A program made the translations under genes and the position numbers. This document shows, piece after piece, positions 28,200-35,938 of a DNA stretch of 46,711 bases (its first letter is position 1; each line of letters opens with the position of its first letter). The DNA is taken from NCBI RefSeq assembly GCF_015278315.1, contig NZ_JADIJE010000019.1, forward strand, positions 1 through 46,711, written 5' to 3'. The stretch is from Microbacterium ureisolvens (GTDB taxonomy: Bacteria > Actinomycetota > Actinomycetes > Actinomycetales > Microbacteriaceae). The notes beneath the pieces are model-generated. The model was not told the origin of the DNA. It saw only the letters and a program-made list of their open reading frames with translations, and searched no databases.

Positions 28200-28205
28200 A
28201 GCCTA
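28200..28205 (-). promoter_or_regulatory. -10 hexamer, probable leaderless ferritin-like mRNA
   Basis: On the minus strand TAGGCT, then 7 nt (TTCGTGC), then ATG. Confidence 0.5.
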
Positions 28206-28244
28206 CGAGGGCGGACGGCTCCGTGCTGGCGCGGGAGACTCCGG

Positions 28245-28250
28245 TATCGT
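28245..28250 (+). promoter_or_regulatory. -10 hexamer of the DEAD-box helicase gene
   Basis: TATCGT is the best -10 match in the 212-bp region between the divergent ferritin-like and helicase genes. It predicts a start near 28257 and a 5' leader of about 150 nt before the GTG at 28405. The leader is GC-rich and could fold. Confidence 0.45.
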
Positions 28251-28404
28251 GGGTGTCGGCCCCGGCGTCGGATCGGGGCGCCCGCGCCTGTGGGAAAGAA
28301 GGGCGTGGATCGCACTTCCGCCCGCGCGGCGGCTCTCCGAAGAGGCCGGACCCGCGCCCGGGCACGAACCCAGGCAGCATCCCACTGCCGGACAGGCACA
28401 CATC

Positions 28405-29943
28405 GTGACGACCTTCGCCGAACTCGGCGTCGATCAGGACATCGTCGAAGCGCTCTCCGCGAAGGGCATCGTCGACGCGTTCCCCATCCAGGAGCAGACC
28501 ATCCCGCTGGGGCTGCCCGGACAGGACATCATCGGCCAGGCCAAGACCGGCACGGGCAAGACGTTCGGCTTCGGCATCCCCGTCGTCCAGCGTCTGGGAC
28601 TGGACCCCTCCCCCGGCGTCAAGGCGCTCATCGTCGTCCCCACCCGTGAGCTGGCCGTCCAGGTCTACGAAGACATGGACATGCTCACCTCGAACCGCTC
28701 GACCAGCGTCGTGGCGATCTACGGCGGCAAGGCGTACGAGGGCCAGATCGACCAGCTCAAGGCCGGCGCGCAGATCGTCGTCGGAACGCCGGGCCGCCTG
28801 ATCGACCTCAACAACCAGCGCCTCCTCGATCTGTCGAACGCGACCGAGGTGGTGCTCGACGAGGCCGACAAGATGCTCGACCTCGGCTTCCTCCCCGACA
28901 TCGAGAAGATCTTCTCGAAGGTGCCGGCGCTGCGTCACACGATGCTCTACTCGGCCACCATGCCGGGCCCGATCGTCGCCCTCGCGCGCCGGTTCATGTC
29001 CAACCCGATCCACATCCGGGCGACCGACCCCGATGAGGGCCTCACGCAGGCCAACATCCGTCACCTCGTCTACCGCGCCCACTCGCTCGACAAGGACGAG
29101 GTCATCGCGCGCATCCTGCAGGCCGACGGCCGCGGCAAGACCGTGATCTTCACCCGCACCAAGCGCGCCGCCCAGAAGCTCGTCGACGAGCTCAACGACC
29201 GCGGCTTCAACGCCGGGGCGGTCCACGGCGACATGAGCCAGGAGGCCCGCGAGCGGTCGATGGCGGGCTTCAAGGCCGGCAAGAAGGACGTCCTCATCGC
29301 GACCGACGTCGCCGCGCGCGGCATCGACGTCGACGACGTGACCCACGTCATCAACCACACCATCCCCGACGACGAGAAGACCTACCTCCACCGCGCGGGC
29401 CGCACCGGCCGCGCCGGCAAGACGGGCATCGCGGTCACCTTCGTCGACTGGGAGGACCTCCACAAGTGGGCCCTCATCAACCGCGCCCTGGAGTTCGGGC
29501 AGCCCGAGCCCGTCGAGACCTACTCGTCGAGCGCGCACCTGTACTCCGACCTCGACATCCCCGAGGGCACGAAGGGCCGCATCCGCACCGCGCCGAAGAC
29601 CCAGGCCGTCCGCGTCCAGCCCGAGAAGGCGACGGATGCCGCAGCCGAGGTCGAGACGAACGGCCAGGGCGCCTCGCGCCGTCGGCGTCGCCGCCGCTCG
29701 GGCGGGTCGGCCGACCGCGTCGGCTCGACCTTCGAGACGGCCGACGGCGGCGCAGCCGCAGGATCGCACGGCCAGAGCACGGAAGCGGGCTCCGAGGGCG
29801 ACCGCTCCAGCGACGGCGGCGGCACGCACGACGGCGGAGGCAAGGAGCACCACGACGGCAAGCCGGCTCCGCGTCGCCGGCGGCGGCGCCGCGGTGGCAG
29901 CGGCGGCGGCGCCCCGACCGGCGGTGCCGCGGTCGGCGCCTGA
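28405..29943 (+). CDS. DEAD-box RNA helicase, RhlE-like
   Basis: A 512-residue ATP-dependent RNA helicase. Motifs in order: Q motif (FPIQEQTIPLGL), I AKTGTGKT (46-53), Ia PTRELA, Ib TPGR, II VLDEADKML, III SATMP, IV FTRTKRAA, V TDVAARGIDVDDV and VI HRAGRTGRAGKTG. After residue 400 comes a basic, Arg/Gly-rich low-complexity tail (RRRRRR and GGG runs) typical of RNA-binding extensions in RhlE/CsdA-type proteins. The GTG start has only a weak GGACAGG. A long leader precedes it, which might mediate autoregulation or cold response. A hairpin follows the stop. Confidence 0.92.
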   Translation: MTTFAELGVDQDIVEALSAKGIVDAFPIQEQTIPLGLPGQDIIGQAKTGTGKTFGFGIPVVQRLGLDPSPGVKALIVVPTRELAVQVYEDMDMLTSNRSTSVVAIYGGKAYEGQIDQLKAGAQIVVGTPGRLIDLNNQRLLDLSNATEVVLDEADKMLDLGFLPDIEKIFSKVPALRHTMLYSATMPGPIVALARRFMSNPIHIRATDPDEGLTQANIRHLVYRAHSLDKDEVIARILQADGRGKTVIFTRTKRAAQKLVDELNDRGFNAGAVHGDMSQEARERSMAGFKAGKKDVLIATDVAARGIDVDDVTHVINHTIPDDEKTYLHRAGRTGRAGKTGIAVTFVDWEDLHKWALINRALEFGQPEPVETYSSSAHLYSDLDIPEGTKGRIRTAPKTQAVRVQPEKATDAAAEVETNGQGASRRRRRRRSGGSADRVGSTFETADGGAAAGSHGQSTEAGSEGDRSSDGGGTHDGGGKEHHDGKPAPRRRRRRRGGSGGGAPTGGAAVGA

Positions 29944-29956
29944 ATCGACACCCCGC

Positions 29957-29985
29957 GTCGCGGTGCCGTCATACGGCACCGCGAC
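29957..29985 (+). terminator. Hairpin after the RNA helicase gene
   Basis: A perfect 13-bp stem (arms GTCGCGGTGCCGT and ACGGCACCGCGAC) around a CAT loop, starting 14 bp after the stop. There is no T tract. The next promoter follows at once. Confidence 0.6.
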
Positions 29986-29990
29986 AGCGC

Positions 29991-29996
29991 TATGGT
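29991..29996 (+). promoter_or_regulatory. -10 hexamer of the SHOCT-protein gene
   Basis: TATGGT lies directly after the helicase-gene hairpin. The expected start near 30003 gives a leader of about 47 nt with an AAGAAAGG ribosome site before the GTG. Confidence 0.45.
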
Positions 29997-30049
29997 GAGC
30001 GCAGACGGCGCACGTGGCGCCGTGACCTCGCAGTCAAGAAAGGCATATC

Positions 30050-30481
30050 GTGCGCTTCATCGAGGCAGTCAACACCGCCTACGAGTACCAGGGCTTCTGG
30101 GGCTCGTTCTGGGACATCATCTGGTGGTTCCTCTGGATCTTCTTCTTCATGGCGTACCTGTTCGCGCTGTTCGCCGTCATCGCCGACCTGTTCCGCGACC
30201 ACAAGCTGAACGGCTGGCTGAAGGCGATCTGGATCATCTTCCTGATCTTCGTGCCGTTCCTGACGCTGCTGGTCTACCTCATCGCCCGCGGCAACGGCAT
30301 GGCCAAGCGCAGCGCGAAGGAGGCCTCGGAGCTGCAGAGCGCGCAGGACGCGTACATCAAGTCCGTCGCCGGCTCCGCCGCCAGCCCCGCCGACGAGATC
30401 GCCAAGGCGAAGACGCTCCTCGACGCCGGCACCATCACGCAGGCCGAGTACGACGCGCTGAAGGCCAGGGCCCTGGGCTGA
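30050..30481 (+). CDS. SHOCT-domain membrane protein
   Basis: A 143-residue protein. Two helices (about 24-47, IIWWFLWIFFFMAYLFALFAVIADLF, and 58-80, AIWIIFLIFVPFLTLLVYLIARG) resemble the PLD-N-terminal module. They are followed by a linker and a C-terminal SHOCT motif, ADEIAKAKTLLDAGTITQAEYDALKARALG. SHOCT is a short oligomerisation motif; such proteins are often stress-induced, but the role here is unknown. GTG start with AAGAAAGG 7 nt upstream. Confidence 0.85.
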   Translation: MRFIEAVNTAYEYQGFWGSFWDIIWWFLWIFFFMAYLFALFAVIADLFRDHKLNGWLKAIWIIFLIFVPFLTLLVYLIARGNGMAKRSAKEASELQSAQDAYIKSVAGSAASPADEIAKAKTLLDAGTITQAEYDALKARALG

Positions 30482-30529
30482 CGAGCCCGCGCGTCCGGCT
30501 GAGGCCGGGTCGCGGCATCCGTCCGCTCT

Positions 30530-30571
30530 GAAGCGCCCTCGTCCGCCCTCACGGGTAGACGGGGGCGCTTC
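30530..30571. terminator. Bidirectional hairpin at the PHP gene 3' end
   Basis: A 14-bp stem (GAAGCGCCCTCGTC against GACGGGGGCGCTTC, one G-T pair) encloses a 14-nt loop. It overlaps the last codons and stop of the PHP gene and lies about 50 bp after the SHOCT gene stop. It can serve both converging transcripts. Confidence 0.55.
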
Positions 30572-31472
30572 CCGTTGCGCGATCGATGATGCGCGCGACC
30601 ATGTCGTCTGCGGTCGTGTTCTCGCCGGGCTGGTTGGGCTTTCCGAGGCCGTGGTAGTCGCTCGAGCCGGTGACGATGAGGTCGCGCTCTCGGCACAGGT
30701 CGCGCAGCGTGGACAGCCCCGGGTTCCGGTTCTCGCGGTGGCCCAGTTCGAAGCCGGCCAGGCCGGCGTCCAGCATCCGCTCCAGCAGGCGCATCGGCAG
30801 CAGCCCGCCGCGGGAGGCGGGGTGCGCGATCACCGGCACTCCCCCGGCACCCGCGACCAGCGACACCGCCGTGACGGGGTCGGGCGCGTAGAGCGCGACG
30901 TAGTAGTCCCCGCCCGGACTCAGGATCCCGGCGAACGCCTCGGCGCGGTCGCGCACGAGACCGCGTGCGACCAGTGCGTCGGCGATGTGCGGGCGCCCGA
31001 CGGTCGCCCCGTCGGTGGTCTGCTCGAGGATGTCGTCCCAGACGAGGTCGTAGTCACGCGAGATGCGGTCGGCCATCAGGCGAGCGCGGTCGAGCCGTGA
31101 CGAACGGATGCGGGAGGTCTCGGCGCGCAGCCCCGGCTCGTCGGGATCGGGGAGGTAGGCCAGCACGTGGACGCTGCGCCATTCGTGCCGAGCGGAGAGC
31201 TCCATGCCCGGGACGAAGGTCATGCCCAGCGATGTCGCCGCCTCTGCCGCCTCCGCCCACCCGGACGTCGTGTCGTGGTCGGTGAGCGCCGCCGTGCGGA
31301 TGCCGTGGCGATGCGCCGAGGCCATCACCTCGGCGGGAGGCTGCGTCCCGTCGGAGTTCGCCGAGTGCAGGTGAAGGTCGCTCGGTCCCTCGAAGCGCCG
31401 GGTCGGCGTGCCCCGTGATTCCGCGCGCCGCGACGGCGACGGGTCGGAGGGGCGCGGGGACGGTCCGGGCAT
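30549..31472 (-). CDS. PHP-domain phosphoesterase (TrpH/YciV-like)
   Basis: A 307-residue PHP-family metal-dependent phosphoesterase. Metal ligands are in DLHLHSANSDGT, LTDHDTTSGW, ELSARHEWRSVHVLAY, VIAHPASRGG and GSSDYHG. This matches the TrpH/YciV branch, whose best-known members dephosphorylate 3',5'-bisphosphonucleotides (pAp) or trim RNA 5' ends. A 20-residue basic, Pro/Ser-rich N-terminal tail precedes the domain. On the minus strand TACGCT plus 6 nt precedes the ATG. The GGAGG in that spacer abuts the ATG and is badly placed for a ribosome site. Confidence 0.88.
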   Translation of the reverse strand: MPGPSPRPSDPSPSRRAESRGTPTRRFEGPSDLHLHSANSDGTQPPAEVMASAHRHGIRTAALTDHDTTSGWAEAAEAATSLGMTFVPGMELSARHEWRSVHVLAYLPDPDEPGLRAETSRIRSSRLDRARLMADRISRDYDLVWDDILEQTTDGATVGRPHIADALVARGLVRDRAEAFAGILSPGGDYYVALYAPDPVTAVSLVAGAGGVPVIAHPASRGGLLPMRLLERMLDAGLAGFELGHRENRNPGLSTLRDLCRERDLIVTGSSDYHGLGKPNQPGENTTADDMVARIIDRATGSAPVYP

Positions 31473-31478
31473 CCTCCG

Positions 31479-31484
31479 AGCGTA
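31479..31484 (-). promoter_or_regulatory. -10 hexamer, probable leaderless PHP mRNA
   Basis: Minus-strand TACGCT, 6-nt spacer CGGAGG, then ATG. Confidence 0.5.
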
Positions 31485-31561
31485 GCGCCCGACCGGGTGG
31501 CGACAGGGGTGCCGTCCGGCGCCACGCCCGTCGCGCTGACGGATCTCCCAGCCTGCTCGCA

Positions 31562-31567
31562 TAGAGT
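31562..31567 (+). promoter_or_regulatory. -10 hexamer, probable leaderless EEP-protein mRNA
   Basis: TAGAGT, 7 nt (CGCCGTC), then the GTG at 31575. No Shine-Dalgarno. Confidence 0.5.
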
Positions 31568-31574
31568 CGCCGTC

Positions 31575-32603
31575 GTGCTTCGCCTGCTCGGGATCCTCGC
31601 GGCGGTGCTCTGCGCGATCGCCGCGGCGGTGCTGACCTTCCCGGGCTTCTTCCGCGTCGAGCGCCTGTACCCGGTCGCCCAGATCGTGTCGTTCCGGGGC
31701 CTCCTCGCGGCGGCCTTCGCGGTCGCGACGCTGCTCGCGCTGCTGCTCGCGATCGCCCGGCCCCTCCGCGCCTTCTTCTTCTCCATCGCGGTGATCGCCG
31801 GGGTCGCCACGGTGGCCAACGTCGCGGTGCTCGCCTCGCGCGGCGGCCTCGGCACCGATCCGCTTCCGACGAAGACCGACGCCAGCATCCGCGTGATGAC
31901 CTGGAACACCGCGGGCCCGGCGACCCCGCCCGACACGATCGCCAAGATCGCCGTCGCGATGGACGTGGACATCGTGGCGCTGCCCGAGACCACGATCGAG
32001 ACCGGCGAGCGGGTCGCTCTGGCCATGCGCGACCTCGGCCACCGCATGTGGGCGCATCACGCCGAGGACCCCTCGACCGAGTGGGACGCGGGCTCCACCA
32101 CGCTGCTCATCTCGCCGGAGATGGGCGACTACGCCGTGATCGAGTCCTCCCTCGACGGCACGAGCAACACCTCCACGGTGCCCAGCGCCGTGGCCATGCC
32201 GGTGTCGGGCGAAGGGCCTATCGTGGTGGCCGCCCACGCCGTCGCGCCGCGCCCGAGCTACATGCAGAGCTGGCGCGACGACCTCCAGTGGCTCGCCGAC
32301 CAGTGCGGCGACGGCAACGTGATCATGGCGGGCGACTTCAACGCCACAGTCGATCACATGTCGGGTCTGGGCATCGACGGCGCGACGCTCGGTCACTGCA
32401 CCGACGCCGCCGTCGATACCGGCAACGGCGCGCTCGGAACGTGGTCCTCGAACGTGCCGGCCATCCTCGGCGCACCGATCGACCACATCATGGCGACGTC
32501 GCAGTGGCGCGCCAGCGGATCACTCGTGCTGCGATCGATGGACGACTCGGGCTCCGGCTCCGATCACCGGCCGCTGATCGTCCAGTACGAGCCCGCCGTC
32601 TGA
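31575..32603 (+). CDS. Membrane-anchored endonuclease/exonuclease/phosphatase family protein
   Basis: A 342-residue protein with three N-terminal hydrophobic helices (about 3-22, 38-60 and 68-87), then an EEP domain. Landmarks are IRVMTWNTAG (Asn metal ligand), DIVALPETTIE (Glu), GNVIMAGDFNATVDH (the GDFN signature) and GSGSDHRPLIVQY (catalytic SDH). The topology suggests the EEP domain acts outside the membrane, on an unknown phosphodiester or phospholipid substrate. The start is placed at the GTG with the leaderless promoter; an earlier in-frame ATG at 31497 would add 26 residues without a promoter. Divergent from the PHP gene. Confidence 0.87.
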   Translation: MLRLLGILAAVLCAIAAAVLTFPGFFRVERLYPVAQIVSFRGLLAAAFAVATLLALLLAIARPLRAFFFSIAVIAGVATVANVAVLASRGGLGTDPLPTKTDASIRVMTWNTAGPATPPDTIAKIAVAMDVDIVALPETTIETGERVALAMRDLGHRMWAHHAEDPSTEWDAGSTTLLISPEMGDYAVIESSLDGTSNTSTVPSAVAMPVSGEGPIVVAAHAVAPRPSYMQSWRDDLQWLADQCGDGNVIMAGDFNATVDHMSGLGIDGATLGHCTDAAVDTGNGALGTWSSNVPAILGAPIDHIMATSQWRASGSLVLRSMDDSGSGSDHRPLIVQYEPAV

Positions 32604-32629
32604 GCCCTGCCTGCCGTCGGCGCGCGTGC

Positions 32630-32635
32630 GAGACT
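32630..32635 (+). promoter_or_regulatory. Possible -10 (GAGACT), leaderless aminopeptidase P mRNA
   Basis: GAGACT is a weaker match to TANNNT but has the same 6-nt spacing to the ATG at 32642, where no Shine-Dalgarno is seen. Confidence 0.3.
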
Positions 32636-32641
32636 GTCTGC

Positions 32642-34081
32642 ATGAGCAGCGCAGCCGCCGAGCAGTCCCCGGGAGCCACGAGCACCACCGAGACCTCCAC
32701 CGAGCCCTCGCCCTCGACCAGCACCAATCGTCGCCAGCCGTACGGTCAGGGTTTCCTCGACACCATCTCGACCGGCTGGGCCGAGCGGCCCGAGTCCACC
32801 CCGCCGGCCCGTGCGCAGGCGCCGTTCGCGGCGGCTCGCCGTGACGCGGTCTCGGCCGCCTTCCCCGGCAAGCGCCTGGTCGTCCCCGCGGGTGAGCTCA
32901 AGCAGCGCAGCAACGACACCGACTACCCGTTCCGCGCGCACTCGGCGTTCTCGCACCTCACGGGGTGGGCCTCCGACGCCGAGCCCGGCGCGGTGCTCGT
33001 GTTCGACCCGCGAGCGCACGGCGGCCATGACGTCACGCTCTACTTCCGCGAGCGCGCCGACCGCACCACGAGCGAGTTCTACTCGGATGCCTCGATCGGC
33101 GAGTTCTGGATCGGTCCCCGCCCTGCCCTGACCGGCGTCGCCGCCGACCTCGGGCTCGCCACGGCGCACATCGACGACTTCGAGTCCGGCGACGGCGACC
33201 TCGTGCTCGACGAGGACGACGACCTCACCCGGTTCGTCTCGGAACTCCGCCTCATCAAGGACTCCTACGAGATCGGTCAGATGGAGCTCGCGGTGCAGGT
33301 CACCGCCGACGGCTTCGACGACATCGTCGCGAACCTTCCGGCGATCATCGAGCACGCTCGCGGCGAGCGCGTCGTCGAAGGCGTCTTCCACCAGCGGGCG
33401 CGCAGCGACGGAAACGCGGTCGGGTACGACACGATCGCGGCCTCCGGCCCTCACGCCTGCTATCTGCACTGGACGCGCAACGACGGCGCCGTGGTGCCCG
33501 GCGACCTCATCCTCATCGACGCCGGTGTCGAGGTCGACAGCCTCTACACCGCCGACATCACGCGGACCCTCCCGGTGAGCGGCCGGTTCACCGACGTGCA
33601 GCGGAAGGTGTACGAGACGGTGCGCGAGGCGGCTGACGCCGCGTTCGCCGCCGCGAGGCCCGGCGTGAAGTTCCGCTCGATCCATGAGGCGGCGATGCAG
33701 ATTATCGCGACGCGCGTCGCCGAATGGGGCCTGCTGCCGGTCTCGGCCGAGGAGGCGCTCGATGCCGACAAGGGCGGTCACCACCGTCGCTACATGGTGC
33801 ACGGGACGAGCCATCACCTCGGCATCGACGTGCACGACTGCGCCCAGGCTCGCCGCGACATGTACTACGACGGCCTGCTCGAGCCCGGCATGGTCTTCAC
33901 GATCGAGCCCGGCCTCTACTTCCAGATCGACGACCTCACGGTCCCCGAGGAGTACCGCGGCATCGGGGTGCGCATCGAGGACGACATCCTCATGACCGCC
34001 GACGGGCCGGTGAACCTGTCGGCGGCCATCCCGCGCACGGCCGATGAGGTCGAGGCCTGGATCGCCGAGGGCCGCCGCTGA
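32642..34081 (+). CDS. pepP: Xaa-Pro aminopeptidase (aminopeptidase P)
   Basis: A 479-residue M24B peptidase releasing N-terminal residues before proline. The N-terminal creatinase-like domain (about 60-215) is followed by a pita-bread catalytic domain. Dimetal ligands are in LILIDAGVEVDSLYTADITRTLP (two Asp), MVHGTSHHLGIDVHD (His), MVFTIEPGLYF (Glu) and GIGVRIEDDIL (Glu). The first 35 residues are Ser/Thr/Glu-rich and disordered; there is no signal peptide, so it is cytoplasmic. A gamma-glutamyltransferase gene follows after 23 bp, suggesting a joint role in peptide recycling. Confidence 0.93.
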   Translation: MSSAAAEQSPGATSTTETSTEPSPSTSTNRRQPYGQGFLDTISTGWAERPESTPPARAQAPFAAARRDAVSAAFPGKRLVVPAGELKQRSNDTDYPFRAHSAFSHLTGWASDAEPGAVLVFDPRAHGGHDVTLYFRERADRTTSEFYSDASIGEFWIGPRPALTGVAADLGLATAHIDDFESGDGDLVLDEDDDLTRFVSELRLIKDSYEIGQMELAVQVTADGFDDIVANLPAIIEHARGERVVEGVFHQRARSDGNAVGYDTIAASGPHACYLHWTRNDGAVVPGDLILIDAGVEVDSLYTADITRTLPVSGRFTDVQRKVYETVREAADAAFAAARPGVKFRSIHEAAMQIIATRVAEWGLLPVSAEEALDADKGGHHRRYMVHGTSHHLGIDVHDCAQARRDMYYDGLLEPGMVFTIEPGLYFQIDDLTVPEEYRGIGVRIEDDILMTADGPVNLSAAIPRTADEVEAWIAEGRR

Positions 34082-34104
34082 GCCTTCACACCGGATCTCG
34101 AAGC

Positions 34105-35907
34105 TTGTCGAACTACACCGCTCCCGCGCCCTTCACGACGCGCCCGACGCTCACAGGCACGTTCGGCATGTCCGCCTCGACGCACTGGCTCGCGACGGCC
34201 AGTGCGCAGGCCGTGCTCGAGCGCGGCGGCAACGCGTTCGACGCCGCGGTCGCCGCGGCGTTCGTGCTGCACGTCGTCGAGCCTCACCTCAACGGCCCGG
34301 GCGGCGACCTGGTTGCCATCTTCCAGACGGCGGATGCCGCGGCCCCGACGGTGCTGATGGGTCAGGGTCCGGCGCCCGCGGGCGCAACGATCGACCACTA
34401 CCGCGGCGAAGGGCTCGAGCTGGTGCCCGGCGCGGGCGGACTCGCCGCGGCGGTGCCGGGTGCGGTCGACGCCTGGCTGCTGCTGCTGCGCGATCACGGC
34501 ACGTGGGAGCTGACCGACGTCCTCGCCTATGCGATCGGCTACGCGCGGGACGGACACCCGCTGGTCGCCGGCGCGGCGGCGACCATCGCGCGCGTGGCGG
34601 AGCTGTTCCAGAGCGACTGGCCGACCTCGGCGGCGCTCTGGATGCCCGACGGCGAACCTCTCGCACCGGGCGCGGTCGTGCGCAATCCGGCCTACGCCGC
34701 CGTCCTGGACGCCCTTGTGCACGCCTCGTGCACCGTCCGCGACGACGGGCCCGTCGGACGGGCGGCTCGCATCGACGCCGCGCGGCGCGAGTGGAAGACG
34801 GGCATCGTCGCCCACGAGGCATCCACGTTCCTGGCGCAGCCGCACGTCCACTCGGGAGGGGGCTCGCATGCGGCCGTCATCACGGCGGACGACTTCGCCG
34901 GCTTCGACGCGGGCTACGAACAGGCGGTGACGCGCGAGTTCCGCGGGCGCACGATCGCGAAGGCGGGCGCGTGGACGCAGGGGCCGGCGCTGCTGCAGAC
35001 CCTGGGACTGCTCGAGCCGCTCGCCGACGACCTCCTCGACCCATCGCAGGAGGCGGGTGCCCACACGATCCTCGAAGCGCAGAAGCTGGCCTACGCCGAT
35101 CGCGACGGCTGGTTCGGCGATGACGACGTGGATCTCGACGCGCTGCTCGCCGCGGACTACCTCGATGAGCGCCGGGCGCTCATCACCCCGACGGCGTCCG
35201 CCGAGTTCCGGCCCGGAGCCCTGCCCGGGCGCACCGCCTACCGCCCGCCGCTGCGCACGTCGTACGACGCGCCGGCCGTGGGAACCGGCGAACCCACGGT
35301 CGCGCGGAGCGGTGAGACGCGCGGCGACACGTGTCACCTCGACGTGATCGACCGGTGGGGCAACATCGTCTCGGCGACGCCGTCAGGCGGCTGGCTGCAG
35401 TCCTCCCCCACCGTCCCCGCGCTGGGCTTCTGCCTCGGCACGCGCCTGCAGATGACATGGCTCGAGCCGGGGCATCCGTCGTCCCTCGTTCCCGGCCGCA
35501 GGCCCCGCACCACGCTCACGCCGACGCTGGTGCTGAGGGACGGGACCCCGGAGTTCGCGATCGGATCGCCGGGCGGCGACCAGCAGGACCAATGGCAGCT
35601 GCTGGCGCTGCTGCGCATCATCGTCGGCGGCTATTCGCCGCAGCAGGCGATCGACGCCCCCGCGCTCCACACGACGTCGCTGCCGGAATCGTTCTGGCCG
35701 CGCACGTGGACGCCGGCCGGAGCCGTGGTCGAGGACCGGCTCGGCGACGCGCTCATCGCGGGCCTCGAGCGCCGCGGGCACGTCGTCACCCGAGCGGGCG
35801 ACTGGACCCTCGGGCGCGTGTCGGCGGTCGGACGCGACGCCGCGTCGGGCGTGCTGTGGAGTGCGGCCAATCCGCGCGGCATGCAGGGATACGCCGCCGG
35901 TCGCTGA
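34105..35907 (+). CDS. Gamma-glutamyltransferase family protein
   Basis: A 600-residue Ntn-hydrolase related to gamma-glutamyltranspeptidase. The N-terminal part carries THWLATASAQAVLERGGNAFDAAVAAAFVL and HLNGPGGDL. The small-subunit nucleophile is probably T409 in RGDTCHLDVIDRWGNIVSATPSGG, where autoprocessing would cut. GSPGGDQQDQWQLLALL matches the conserved GSPGG region. There is no signal peptide, so it is predicted to be cytoplasmic, unlike classical periplasmic Ggt. The start is TTG with only a weak GGATC upstream. An internal ATG at residue 22 is a possible alternative but would trim the conserved fold. Confidence 0.88.
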   Translation: MSNYTAPAPFTTRPTLTGTFGMSASTHWLATASAQAVLERGGNAFDAAVAAAFVLHVVEPHLNGPGGDLVAIFQTADAAAPTVLMGQGPAPAGATIDHYRGEGLELVPGAGGLAAAVPGAVDAWLLLLRDHGTWELTDVLAYAIGYARDGHPLVAGAAATIARVAELFQSDWPTSAALWMPDGEPLAPGAVVRNPAYAAVLDALVHASCTVRDDGPVGRAARIDAARREWKTGIVAHEASTFLAQPHVHSGGGSHAAVITADDFAGFDAGYEQAVTREFRGRTIAKAGAWTQGPALLQTLGLLEPLADDLLDPSQEAGAHTILEAQKLAYADRDGWFGDDDVDLDALLAADYLDERRALITPTASAEFRPGALPGRTAYRPPLRTSYDAPAVGTGEPTVARSGETRGDTCHLDVIDRWGNIVSATPSGGWLQSSPTVPALGFCLGTRLQMTWLEPGHPSSLVPGRRPRTTLTPTLVLRDGTPEFAIGSPGGDQQDQWQLLALLRIIVGGYSPQQAIDAPALHTTSLPESFWPRTWTPAGAVVEDRLGDALIAGLERRGHVVTRAGDWTLGRVSAVGRDAASGVLWSAANPRGMQGYAAGR

Positions 35908-35938
35908 CCGGCGACGCGCCCCGTGCGCACCGCGTGGG

